A stretch of 64,000 bases of DNA from Gemmatimonadales bacterium (GTDB taxonomy: Bacteria > Gemmatimonadota > Gemmatimonadetes > Palauibacterales > Palauibacteraceae): contig VXQX01000040.1 of assembly GCA_009838765.1 (NCBI GenBank), positions 23,748-87,747 on the forward strand. The letters are read 5' to 3'. Made by a program: the position numbers and the translations under genes. Shown here piece by piece: positions 34,256-42,250 of the stretch. Numbering within the stretch: position 1 is the stretch's first letter; every line of letters begins with the position of its first letter. Below the pieces are notes generated by a model that ran no database searches, was not told the DNA's origin, and saw only the letters and a list, made by a program, of their open reading frames with translations.

Positions 34256-36727
34256 CTATTCGTCCGGTCGGATCGCTCGGTACCCACTGCCCCTCTTCTT
34301 GATCATTTCGATCACGTCGTCGGCGATCCGCGAGACCTCCTCGGGCACCCGCATGGGCCGTCCGCAGAGCTTGCGGAGCGCCGCGAGGAGCGGCAGCAAT
34401 GCGTCTGAGTTCTCGGCGGCGCGGGCGACCTCATCGGCCAACGGTCCGGGCGGCGCGCCAAGGGCCAACAAATCCATCGTCTCCCAAACGAACTTGGGTA
34501 GCATCCCAGCGATCTCCTCATCGAACTCGCTGCAGATTGTTCCGAAAACGAGAAGAGCGGCCCGCTCGTCACCCCGCAGCTGGTGCGCAATCACCTCGAC
34601 TCCCAGCGCTCGCCAACGCACCGGAACGCCGTCTCCATCTTCCAGCGCACCGAAGTCTCGGACGAGAGTTCGACATGTGGCGATCGCCTTGTCCGGAAGT
34701 CCCATGCGATTCTGGACGACAGCCTTCATCTCGAGAGCGTCCGCTACCTCTCGCAATACTCTCGAGTCCTCGCTGCCGCCGTACCGGTTCACGGCGGCGT
34801 CGCATTCCTGGACGGCTAGCCTGCCGTTGCCCTCGACGCTGGCGAGTGCCGCCTTCTTGACGAGCGCACCTGCTACCTGTTCTTGGACTTTCGGCGCCTC
34901 GTCGTCCATGAACCGCGTCGCGAGCTCATCCCAAACCACCCGTGCGGCGGGGTCGGGAGCCAGCACGGACCCCTTGTTGACTAGGGACATGGCCACGCAC
35001 AACCGAAGCTCGGGCCGGTCGCTGTCGCCGAATAGGCGGACGGCCTCGTCGTAGGCGGCGACGGCCTCTTCAGGTTCTTCCATTTCACCGTGGAGGTGGC
35101 CCTTGTTCACGAGCGCAGCAGCGACGCACTCCCGCGCATCGGGCATCTGTAGATCTGCAAACCTCCTCACAACTTCCGAGTATGCCTCCATGGCTTCCGG
35201 GAACTCGCCCAGCTGCTCTTTCGCCAAGCCGCGGTTCCTGTACGCCATCGCGACCGCCGCCAGCTCCTCCGGGTCAGAGACGGACCCGAAACGCCGGATC
35301 ACCTCGTCGCTGTATTCGACCGAGAGTGCGCACCGATCCGACTGTCCGAACCGAGATCCGATGTGGAGCAGCGCTCGAGCCACATAACGCCCCGCCCCTT
35401 CGCCGAAAGAGTCGAACGTGCTCTCGAGTTCCTCGTACGTCGCCGCAGCCATGCCCGGGCCGTATGGAGCCAAGTCTAGCTCCTCACCATCACCAAAGAA
35501 CGCGTCGTGAAACGCCACATTGCCTAGGAGAGTACCTAGCATTGGTCCGGATTCATCGGGGCCGTAGAAGGTCACCATGAAGCGAATCACGCCGCGCACG
35601 ACCGCCGCCTCGTCGCGTTGGTGTCTCAGCTTGTAGTAGATGCAGTAGAGGCCCTCGGAGACGCTGTACAGCCGGTTTCGTCCCCGGCCTTCGACCTTGA
35701 TCGCGCCTCGCTTTCTCAGGCGGCCGAGAAAAGACGATACCTTCCGCACGTTCAGGCGCGCCCGGTCGGCGATCTCGCGCGTACTCGAGGGTCTCCACAG
35801 GTCGGCCGCGGCCAGGTACACCCGCCGTTCGGCCTTGGGCAGCGCATCCAAGTGTCCGCGGAAGTATTCGGTGTGGTCATCGATCAGCCCCACCATCTCT
35901 TCCATCAACTGGGGCGTGGACCGATGGCGACCGAACTCCGCAAGGATCACCAGCAGACGTGGACTCCCACCGGTGAAGATTTCGATCGGCCGCATCTGCA
36001 GGTCTTCCCGTTCCTCGCCGCTGACGACACGCCACAGACGACGGCACTCCGACGTGCTCAGCGGATGCAACTGAACGATACGGAACAGCTCGAAGAACGG
36101 TTGCCCGGCATCCTCCAGCCCCTCGAAATGGCTCGTGGCGGAGCCCAGGAGGATGATCTCAGGGTGCGACTGAAGAGACTCGCGAAGTTGCCACCCGAAG
36201 TCTTCGTCCACGTCATCGCAAAGGTCCTGCAGGTTCTCCACCATGAGCACCAGCCGCCTTCCGAGCTGGTCGGCGGCGTCGAGAACGCGGGCCCGCGCGG
36301 ACGCGGCCACGTCCTCGCCGCGCCGTCCCGCGAGGTCGGCTCGCGTCGCAACGAGCTCCTCCGAGAGGTCGGCGTGATGTCGAGCACACTCCCGCGCCAG
36401 GTGGAACAGCGCCTCCAGCCAGAAGTCCTCGATGTTGAAGACCTCCAGGCTCTCCTCCATGAACCGCACGGGGAGCAACTTCTGGCTCAGATCCGGATCC
36501 GTTCGCAACTCGGCGGCGACGCGGGCGAGAAGCATCGTCTTGCCGCGGCCGCGGGGACCGACGACGAGCGTATGTTGGCATGAAGGTGCGTCGATATTCC
36601 CTCGGATCACGTCGAGGACTGTATCGAGTTCTCGATCCCGAACGACGAACTGCTCGATGATCTCCCCGTCGGACTGGAAGACCCCGGGGTTGAACTTGCG
36701 GATCGTGCGGGCCTGCGACTGGCTCAT
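34256..36727 (-). CDS. STAND-like P-loop NTPase with winged helix and TPR repeats
   Basis: 823-aa protein. N-terminal ATPase with Walker A VVGPRGRGKTM (near residues 56-65), a Walker B-like strand LVLMVENLQDL and the sensor-type loop ILLGSATSHFEG. Then a winged helix (TREIADRARLNVRKVSSFLGRL), a linker, and a C-terminal array of TPR-like helical pairs (AVAMAYRNRGLAKEQLGEFP, ALVNKGHLHGEMEEPEEAVA, AVVQNRMGLPDKAIATC). The layout NTPase-wHTH-repeat sensor is that of STAND signal-transduction ATPases, often in defence or cell-death modules. I start at 36727, which overlaps the upstream ATPase stop by ATGA; the frame continues 26 codons further up. Confidence 0.8.
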   Translation of the reverse strand: MSQSQARTIRKFNPGVFQSDGEIIEQFVVRDRELDTVLDVIRGNIDAPSCQHTLVVGPRGRGKTMLLARVAAELRTDPDLSQKLLPVRFMEESLEVFNIEDFWLEALFHLARECARHHADLSEELVATRADLAGRRGEDVAASARARVLDAADQLGRRLVLMVENLQDLCDDVDEDFGWQLRESLQSHPEIILLGSATSHFEGLEDAGQPFFELFRIVQLHPLSTSECRRLWRVVSGEEREDLQMRPIEIFTGGSPRLLVILAEFGRHRSTPQLMEEMVGLIDDHTEYFRGHLDALPKAERRVYLAAADLWRPSSTREIADRARLNVRKVSSFLGRLRKRGAIKVEGRGRNRLYSVSEGLYCIYYKLRHQRDEAAVVRGVIRFMVTFYGPDESGPMLGTLLGNVAFHDAFFGDGEELDLAPYGPGMAAATYEELESTFDSFGEGAGRYVARALLHIGSRFGQSDRCALSVEYSDEVIRRFGSVSDPEELAAVAMAYRNRGLAKEQLGEFPEAMEAYSEVVRRFADLQMPDARECVAAALVNKGHLHGEMEEPEEAVAAYDEAVRLFGDSDRPELRLCVAMSLVNKGSVLAPDPAARVVWDELATRFMDDEAPKVQEQVAGALVKKAALASVEGNGRLAVQECDAAVNRYGGSEDSRVLREVADALEMKAVVQNRMGLPDKAIATCRTLVRDFGALEDGDGVPVRWRALGVEVIAHQLRGDERAALLVFGTICSEFDEEIAGMLPKFVWETMDLLALGAPPGPLADEVARAAENSDALLPLLAALRKLCGRPMRVPEEVSRIADDVIEMIKKRGSGYRAIRPDE

Positions 36728-37980
36728 TTCGGATCGGTCTCCGCAAGGGTGGCGCGTGATGCAACCGTCAGCGGGGTGTAGTGGCCGCGGAAGCGAGCCT
36801 TCCACCAGTCTCGAAGCAGGTGCGAGGCGAACCGGTAGCCCTCGGCATCGGACTCCAAATAGCCATCGTGGACGAGGACATCCAAGGTCTCCACGACCTG
36901 CCGAGGGGCCCTGGACGGCAGCTTCGAGTACCGGGTCTCGAGATGCTGGCGGGCATCCGGCGTGAAGACACCTTGCACGGCCGCCTCCGCCAGAATCTCC
37001 ATCGCGATCCCGTAACGGGTTTCGTCGCCCAAGCCATCTCTCAGGCGCGCTTCGTAGTGAGCGAGGTCGTTCTGTCCGGAGGGTCCAAGGAGTTCGGTGC
37101 GGTACACCGTATCCACGTCCTCCATCGTGATGCGCTGCCGATCATGTCTCAAAGCGTAATCGCGCAGGCGCGCGAAGAAGGACTGGACGTGCTGCGGGAT
37201 ACCGATCCCGAGGTGATCATATACCGCCTCCGCCACACCCTCGTCCACGACGAAGCCGCCGCTCGCGGCGAGTGCCTCGAAGCACGCTACCGATGTCTCA
37301 CGATCCCACGGGCCAAGACGAAACGGATCCAAGTAGTTTATCCTGTCCGAGATCCCCAGCCGCTGGACCAGGGGGGCGAGCCCGATGCTGCCGGAGACGA
37401 CGAGGACCGGAGACGTGCCGGCCTGTTGCTGGAAGGCGGCCCTGAGCCAGCTGAGGAACACGTCCGCGCGGGCGGCGCCATTCTCCTGCCGCAGCAGCCT
37501 CGACAGGAAGATCGGCAATTCGTCCACGGCAAGGACGACGGGCTTGTCGAACGAAGCGCAGCGCCGGATGAGGTGGCGGCCGTGATGCCTCCAGTTGCCG
37601 GCGTCCAACACCGCCCGAAACTCCACGGCGAAGTCGCGGGCACCTATTTTCTTGACCCGCCGCCACAGCTCGGCCGAGCGACGCCCCACGATGTTCCATG
37701 CCCGTCGCGGAAGTGGCTGATACTGATGCACGGCTTCCGCAATCTTGGTGACCACATCCTCCTCGGAGATGGCCCCCTCCACATCGGTCGGGAGGAAGAT
37801 CCATCCGTCCTCCTCCAGCCGACGCCCCAGTTCTTGCAGGATGCTCGTCTTGCCCATTCGACGCTGGCCGGTCATCACGATGTGATTCCCGTCCCGGATT
37901 CGTGATTCGAGAATGCTCAGTTCCTCGTCTCGGTTGAAGAAATCGTCGCCGCTCACCCAGCGGCCGGTGGATGATCTCAC
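36724..37980 (-). CDS. AAA/archaeal-type P-loop ATPase, first gene of a two-ATPase operon
   Basis: 418-aa ATPase. Opening DDFFNRDEELSILESRI is the 'F-x-R-E-x-E-L' start of archaeal-type (PF01637-like) ATPases; Walker A is TGQRRMGKTSIL (near residues 37-48) and Walker B VVLAVDELPIFL (about 148-159). A sensor-like VVSGSIGLAPL follows, then HTH-like helices (VLVHDGYLESDAEGYRFAS) at the end. Its partner is the STAND-like gene immediately downstream, overlapping by four bases. It is not one of the ATPases with a known enzymatic effector domain; effector or partner unknown. Transcribed from a promoter at 38062-38090. Confidence 0.82.
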   Translation of the reverse strand: MRSSTGRWVSGDDFFNRDEELSILESRIRDGNHIVMTGQRRMGKTSILQELGRRLEEDGWIFLPTDVEGAISEEDVVTKIAEAVHQYQPLPRRAWNIVGRRSAELWRRVKKIGARDFAVEFRAVLDAGNWRHHGRHLIRRCASFDKPVVLAVDELPIFLSRLLRQENGAARADVFLSWLRAAFQQQAGTSPVLVVSGSIGLAPLVQRLGISDRINYLDPFRLGPWDRETSVACFEALAASGGFVVDEGVAEAVYDHLGIGIPQHVQSFFARLRDYALRHDRQRITMEDVDTVYRTELLGPSGQNDLAHYEARLRDGLGDETRYGIAMEILAEAAVQGVFTPDARQHLETRYSKLPSRAPRQVVETLDVLVHDGYLESDAEGYRFASHLLRDWWKARFRGHYTPLTVASRATLAETDPK

Positions 37981-38061
37981 GCAGTGCTCCGTTCTGGTGC
38001 AGGTGTGCAGGTGTCAGGCCGACAGGCCCGTGATCGCCAGTCGCGCACGGGGTTCTCTCGG

Positions 38062-38106
38062 AGTTTAGTTGTCAACAGATTTGTTGTCAACAATTCCGTT
38101 GACGAA
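38062..38106 (-). promoter_or_regulatory. Promoter and triple palindromic operator of the two-ATPase operon
   Basis: On the reverse strand TTGACA (38090-38085) and TAAACT (38067-38062) are 17 bases apart, a good sigma70 promoter 82 bases before the ATPase start. It is built from near-palindromic nonamers GTTGTCAAC at 38068-38076 and 38083-38091 plus a partial third at 38098-38106, one every 15 bases. The first two cover the -10/-35 spacing, so a repressor or other regulator probably binds here. Confidence 0.6.
38073..38104 (+). repeat. 32-bp repeat, copy A
   Basis: Starts caacagatttgttgtcaac and ends ccgttgacg. It is matched at 38471-38502 with only three differences, all transitions. The two copies are direct repeats 398 bp apart and bracket the DUF2283 gene. 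Copy A also forms part of the operator-promoter of the ATPase operon. Confidence 0.85.
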
Positions 38107-38190
38107 GACGAGGCTTGTGTTGGGACGCTTGACGGCAGCGAGGCCAACCACAACGCTTTCTTCGATCGCGGCTTCAGAAGAAGGGGCACG

Positions 38191-38394
38191 ATGAGACTGC
38201 ACTACTACCCTGAAACCGACAGCCTCTATATCGAGTTCCATGAGGGTCCGGGCACCGAGACGCGTAAGGTCGCCGACGGGGTCCGGGTCGACCTGGATGC
38301 CCGAGGCCACATCGTCGGATTCGACATCGATGACGCCTCGATCCGCGTGGATCTCTCCACGCTGGAAGCCAAGGCTCTGCCGCTGCGTTCCTGA
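38191..38394 (+). CDS. DUF2283 domain protein
   Basis: 67-aa protein consisting of just the DUF2283 domain: LHYYPETDSLYIEFHEG, TRKVADGVRVDLDARG and IVGFDIDDASIRVDL. Such proteins are small, often near toxin-antitoxin or mobile loci, and of unknown function. The ATG at 38191 has AAGGGG upstream; the frame is open further upstream but that part is not conserved-looking. It is divergent from the two-ATPase operon and flanked by two 32-bp repeats. Confidence 0.85.
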   Translation: MRLHYYPETDSLYIEFHEGPGTETRKVADGVRVDLDARGHIVGFDIDDASIRVDLSTLEAKALPLRS

Positions 38395-38470
38395 CGCATC
38401 ACGCGACGTGCGCCAGTGGAGTCACGCGGGCGGGTCTCCGACAAAGCGCCGGATCGGTGTGTGCGTCCGC

Positions 38471-38502
38471 CAACAGATCTGTTGTCAACGATTTCGTTGA
38501 CG
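38471..38502 (+). repeat. 32-bp repeat, copy B
   Basis: Second copy of the element at 38073-38104 (caacagatctgttgtcaac...cgttgacg), in the same orientation, 76 bp after the DUF2283 stop. It keeps the same 15-bp spacing of the GTTG-type half-sites, though the first nonamer is degraded. No gene start follows directly. Confidence 0.85.
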
Positions 38503-38562
38503 CGATGCGGGGACACCGCTATCACCTTCGATCTCATCCAGCGAAGGGGCGATTCAAGAAAA

Positions 38563-38591
38563 TTGACGTCATCCCCTCGGTATGGTAGCAT
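38563..38591 (+). promoter_or_regulatory. Candidate sigma70 promoter
   Basis: TTGACG (38563-38568) and TAGCAT (38586-38591) with a 17-base spacer. It points to the right, toward a hairpin terminator only about 15 bases after the expected start. The 38395-38804 gap otherwise holds only the repeat copy B, this pair of signals and a short remnant frame. Confidence 0.45.
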
Positions 38592-38605
38592 GGTGGCTAC
38601 TTGCT

Positions 38606-38649
38606 CCCCGCCCGACCCGCCGAAAGGCCTCGGACGGGGTTATTGCTTT
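38606..38649 (+). terminator. Candidate intrinsic terminator or attenuator
   Basis: CCCCGCCCGA (38606-38615) pairs with TCGGACGGGG (38630-38639) with one mismatch, followed by TTATTGCTTT. Right after the promoter at 38563, it would yield an RNA of only about 50 nt or act as an attenuator for whatever followed. The only frame behind it is a 26-codon remnant (about 38694-38772, including TDWIPIDRELYDRCLDGRDY) that I could not assign. Confidence 0.5.
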
Positions 38650-38804
38650 AAACCAGCCCATGACCCGCCAGCCGGAACCGCAGAGGAATCAACAAGACCG
38701 ATTGGATTCCGATCGACCGTGAACTCTACGACCGGTGCCTTGACGGCCGGGACTACCGCGGGAGCCCCTGATCGGGCGCTGACCTTCCCCAAGCTCCGGC
38801 TGGG

Positions 38805-40969
38805 TCAGGACTCGGAGCCGTAGGGGATCCGCGCCACCTCCCGCAGCATCTCCACGATCTCGGCCCCGATTGCCCCGATATCGGCCTCGATCTCCTCGAG
38901 CGGGCGGGGCGGCTTGAAGCGGTAGAAGTAGCGGTTGAAGTTGATCTCGTATCCCACGAGACCGACCTCGCCGTCGCGGCGGTCGCACTTCGTCGTGTCG
39001 ATCCAGGCGTCGTCCGCGTGCGGCTTGACCTCTCGCTCGAAGAACTTTCGCACGCTTTCCGGGACTCCGTCGTCGTCCACAGGGTCGTCGCCGTCGGGCA
39101 ACGGCACGCGCTCGGTGTCCCGCAGTTCCGGATCGGGCTCGGGATGGCCGCGGGGGTCGCGGCAGATCTCCGCCGTCTCGTCTCGTTCCGAAAGCGCCTT
39201 GAGGACGGCCTTCCGCAAGGGAGCCCGTAGCTTGATTCCCGCCTTCTCCATGGCGGCATCCAGTTCGGCGGCGAACGCATCGCGATCCTTGGAGAGATCG
39301 TCCGGCATCGACTCGAGCGCCCTCTTGATCGCTGTCTGTAGAGCCCGGCCCTCCTCCTTCTCGCGCTCCCCGGCCTCACCCGTTTCCGCGACTTGGCCAG
39401 GTTCGCGAACGCCGTCTGCTCGTCCAGCCGTGCGATGCGCTCCTCGCTCGCCCGGAAGTTGAGTCGCAGTGGACATTCCACAGTGATCTTCCGGAACCCG
39501 AACCGGGTCGTGGGGAACACGCGACTGACCGGCACGTTCTCTTCGCTGTCGTCGCCGGCCACGGGGCAGGTCTCGCCATCCCGGAAGCCCCGGAGGAGCG
39601 CCAGGATGTCGGCCGCCTTCTCCGCCGGAATGTCGCGCCGCTTGTCGCCGAGGCTCTTCTTGCGCGGCGCCCAGAAGGAGGTGGCGTCGATGAGTTGGAC
39701 CTTGCCCGCCCGCTCCGGCGCCTTGCGGTTGGTGAGGAGCCAGATGTAGGTGCCGATGCCGGTGTTGTAGAAGAGTTGTTCCGGGAGCGCAATCAGCGCC
39801 TCGAGCAGGTCGTTCTCCAGGATGTGGCGGCGGACCTCGCTCTCGCCGCTCCCCGCGTCGCCGGTGAAGAGCGGCGACCCGTTCATGATGATCGCGATCC
39901 GTGTCCCGCCCTCCTCCGGTGTCCTCGCGCGCGCGAGCATGTGAAGAAGGAAGAGCGTCTGCCCATCGCTGATCCTCGGGAGCCCGGGACCGAAGCGGCC
40001 CGCCGCCCCGCGTTCGTGTTCGGCCTTGACCGCGTCCTTGTCCCGCTTCCAGTCCTTCCCGTACGGCGGATTGGCGATCAGGTAGTCGAAGCGCCGATCG
40101 GCGTGCCTGTCGTTAGAGAGCACGCTGCCGAAGGCGATGTTGCTCGCGTCGTGACCCGTCGGATCCTTCATGAAGAAGTCCGACTTCGACACCGCCCACG
40201 TCTCGGGGTTCACCTCCTGCCCGAACAGGTGGATGTCCGCGTCGCGGTTGATCGCGGGCCGCAGGAGTTCGTCGTCCTCTTCCCTTCCCTCGAGGATGCG
40301 CTGCTTGGCGATCATCAGCATGCCGCCGGAGCCGCAGCAGGGGTCGTACACGCTGCGCACCGTCCCCACCCGCGAGAGTTCCTCCTCGTCGCCCGCCAGC
40401 ATCGACTCGACCATGAGGTGGACGACGTCTCGCGGCGTGAAGTGCTCGCCGGGGTTCTCGTCGAGGGCCTCGTTGAACTTCCGGATCAGCTCCTCGAAGA
40501 TCGTCCCCATGGTGGGGTTGTCGACGACGTCGGGATGGAGGTCGAGCGTCCCGAACCGCTCCACGACCTGGTACAGCAACTGCGACTCGTCGAGCTTGCT
40601 GATCGTGTTGTCGAAGTCGAACCGCTCGATGACCTCCCGCATCTCGTCGCTGAACCCGACGATGTAGTTGCGCAGGTTCGCGGCCAGCGCGGGCGCGTCG
40701 CCGAGCAGACGCTCGAAGTCGTACCGCGACGTGTTGTAGAACGCGAACCCTGACGCCTTCTTGAGCTGCGCGTCCATGTCCTCCAGGCCCATCCCCCGCA
40801 GTTCGGCCTTCCGCGCCAGCACTTTCTCCTTCGTCGGCGCGAGCACGCAGTCAAGCCGCCGCAGGACGGTCAGCGGCAGCATCACGTCCTGGTACTTCCC
40901 CCGCTTGAAGGTGTCCCGAATCAGATTCGCGACATCCCAGATGAAGCTGACGATCTCCGTATGGGTCAT
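38805..40969 (-). pseudogene. hsdM: Type I restriction-modification DNA methyltransferase HsdM, frameshifted, without HsdS/HsdR
   Basis: N6-adenine methyltransferase subunit. Frame one (from ATG 40969) has the HsdM N-terminal bundle (FIWDVANLIRDTFKRGKY), motif I DPCCGSGGMLMIAKQ and motif IV NPPYGKDWKRD, up to AFANLAKSRKR. There the true sequence jumps to another frame and runs GEAGEREKEEGRALQ to VARIPYGSES, stopping at 38805. A single missing G:C in the run at 39379-39381 explains the break. With one base restored the protein would be about 720 aa, normal for this long HsdM type. No hsdS or hsdR lies on either side. It is either a decayed orphan or a consensus error. Confidence 0.85.
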
Positions 40970-41087
40970 GGTATGCCGCAGTCCAGAATCCGCCGGTTAG
41001 CTGATTTCGTAGCTCTGCCGCAGCAGGGGCTTCGCGCGGGAACGTGAACGTCAGCGGAGCGCGTTGAGCCGGCAAGGGCGGTATCTT

Positions 41088-41131
41088 GCAGGGGGTTCAC
41101 GGGAGCAAAGGCGAGCCATGTAGGTCCGCGC
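41088..41131 (+). repeat. 44-bp leader element, copy 1
   Basis: A 44-bp sequence with the core GAGCAAAGGCGAGCCATG, nearly identical to 41843-41885 (three substitutions or indels). Here the ATG in the core is followed at once by TAG. CACGG inside it can pair with CCGTG at 41134-41138. It lies 195 bases upstream of the secreted peptide gene. It may be a cis-acting RNA, but this is inference. The 40970-41325 gap holds this, an 18-bp tandem repeat and a hairpin just before the gene. Confidence 0.75.
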
Positions 41132-41204
41132 TACCGTGGGCACCCCCGACCGAATCGCGCACTCAGAGTGCGTTCCGCAGTTTTCGCTCGGAGCCCGAGC
41201 CACA

Positions 41205-41258
41205 TGCTTGCGTGACTCCACTTGCTTGCGTGACTCCACTTGCTTGCGTGACTCCACG
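41205..41258 (+). repeat. 18-bp tandem repeat, three copies
   Basis: Three consecutive copies (41205-41222, 41223-41240, 41241-41258) of tgcttgcgtgactccact; only the last base of the third differs. They sit in the untranslated leader before the secreted peptide gene. No spacers, so not a CRISPR. Confidence 0.92.
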
Positions 41259-41325
41259 CGAAATGACAAGATCCGCCCAAGCTCCCTCAAGGTGGGGGAG
41301 CAGTCCCTATCCAAGGGAGAACCGC

Positions 41326-41721
41326 ATGTCGAAGGTACGAGCGATCGCGTTCGTCACGATGTCCCTGTCTCTCCTGATGTTCATTCCCGCTACCGAGGTT
41401 CAGGTGGCCGGAATCCCCATCCTGGGCGCAGCCGGCGCTGAGGCTCAGGAACCGACGAATCCGCCGGCGACCTGTTCACCAACGGTTATCGCGATGAACG
41501 ACTGCCCCCCGGAGGTGGAAGAAGGAGAGGGAGAGGGAGGTGGAGGCGGCGGAGGAGGCTCAGTACCTGACATTCCGTACGGCTGTGACCTGGATGCCCT
41601 GGAAGCGGCCGGTGACGCATGTATCGCGCTTGCACAAGCGAGGAGTCCTTACGCTGTTTTTGCGTGTTGGGCATATGCCGTGGAGGTTGAGAATTGCGGT
41701 GGCGAACCCACTAGCGGCTGA
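41326..41721 (+). CDS. Small secreted cysteine-containing protein
   Basis: 131-aa product with an N-terminal hydrophobic signal segment (AIAFVTMSLSLLMFIPATEV) and probable cleavage near AEAQE. The mature part has two short Cys-containing sections joined by an acidic then eight-glycine linker (EEGEGEGGGGGGGG). Section one: PPATCSPTVIAMNDCPPEV; section two: GCDLDALEAAGDACIALA and VFACWAYAVEVENCGG. In all six cysteines, enough for three disulfides. A ribosome site (AAGGGAG) precedes the ATG, partly inside a small hairpin. It ends before a strong terminator. No family recognised; possible secreted effector, bacteriocin-like or surface protein. Confidence 0.65.
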   Translation: MSKVRAIAFVTMSLSLLMFIPATEVQVAGIPILGAAGAEAQEPTNPPATCSPTVIAMNDCPPEVEEGEGEGGGGGGGGSVPDIPYGCDLDALEAAGDACIALAQARSPYAVFACWAYAVEVENCGGEPTSG

Positions 41722-41753
41722 GCGCCGACACGTCATCCTGCCAAGGTGACGAA

Positions 41754-41790
41754 AACAAGTCGTGACCGGGTTGGGTCACGACTTGTTTTT
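41754..41790 (+). terminator. Strong intrinsic terminator after the secreted peptide gene
   Basis: AACAAGTCGTGACC (41754-41767) pairs perfectly with GGTCACGACTTGTT (41774-41787) around a GGGTTG loop, followed by a run of T. A 14-bp stem without mismatches; A-rich sequence before it makes it able to work in both directions. Confidence 0.95.
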
Positions 41791-41842
41791 GTTGCAATCA
41801 ATGGCGCGCGTCCACGCTCTCCGGTCTCGCCACATGTGATTC

Positions 41843-41885
41843 GCAGGGGTTCACGGAAGCAAAGGCGAGCCATGCAGGTCCGCGC
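41843..41885 (+). repeat. 44-bp leader element, copy 2
   Basis: Second copy of the element at 41088-41131, starting 53 bases after the terminator and opening a second unit that ends at the terminator 42177-42213. In this copy the core ATG continues as a 22-codon frame. Other short frames follow (60 codons from 41891; 68 codons from 41937), none convincing. The 41722-42250 gap thus holds two terminators, this element and about 290 bases of unassigned, possibly transcribed sequence. Confidence 0.75.
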
Positions 41886-42176
41886 CATGGATGGCGAGAA
41901 CTCCCCCGCCTCAGTTCGAGCCGGAACTCACGCTCGATGAAGTCGCATGCCTGCGTTCCCGGGCGACGCCGCGGCGGTTGCCCCGCGAAGCCCACCCGGA
42001 CATCTTCTCGCGCCATGATTCGCGTGTCCGACATCCGACCCCTCCGCGCCCGCGGAGCGAACCGCGCCGGTAGCACCTGCTCCGGTAGCACGTGCGCCTG
42101 TATGTGTTCGTGTCGCCACGACGCGTGGATCCGGGTGTGTTGATGCGCTGAGCCCTTAGCTGTCAAAGCGTTTTCC

Positions 42177-42213
42177 GAGCCGCCCCGGTCCGCCGACCCG
42201 GGCGGCTTTTTTT
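42177..42213 (+). terminator. Intrinsic terminator upstream of the ATP-grasp gene
   Basis: GCCGCCC (42179-42185) pairs with GGGCGGC (42200-42206), extended inside by CGG/CCG-type pairs, followed by seven T (42207-42213). It closes the second element-led unit and isolates the ATP-grasp gene that starts 38 bases on. Confidence 0.93.
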
Positions 42214-42250
42214 GTGCCCCCTGCAACCGGACTCAACCCGAGAGAGACCC

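Noticed and set aside
41088..41138. Cyclic-di-GMP (GEMM) riboswitch
   Set aside because: GCAAAG and AGG pieces are reminiscent, but the first GGCAAACC motif and the P1 receptor are lacking.
41205..41258. CRISPR array
   Set aside because: Repeats are directly abutting with no spacers, and no cas gene is near.
41891..42143. Small genes in the second element-led unit
   Set aside because: Two overlapping frames of 60-68 codons, both Arg/Pro/Ser-rich with no clear ribosome site; support is too weak to call.
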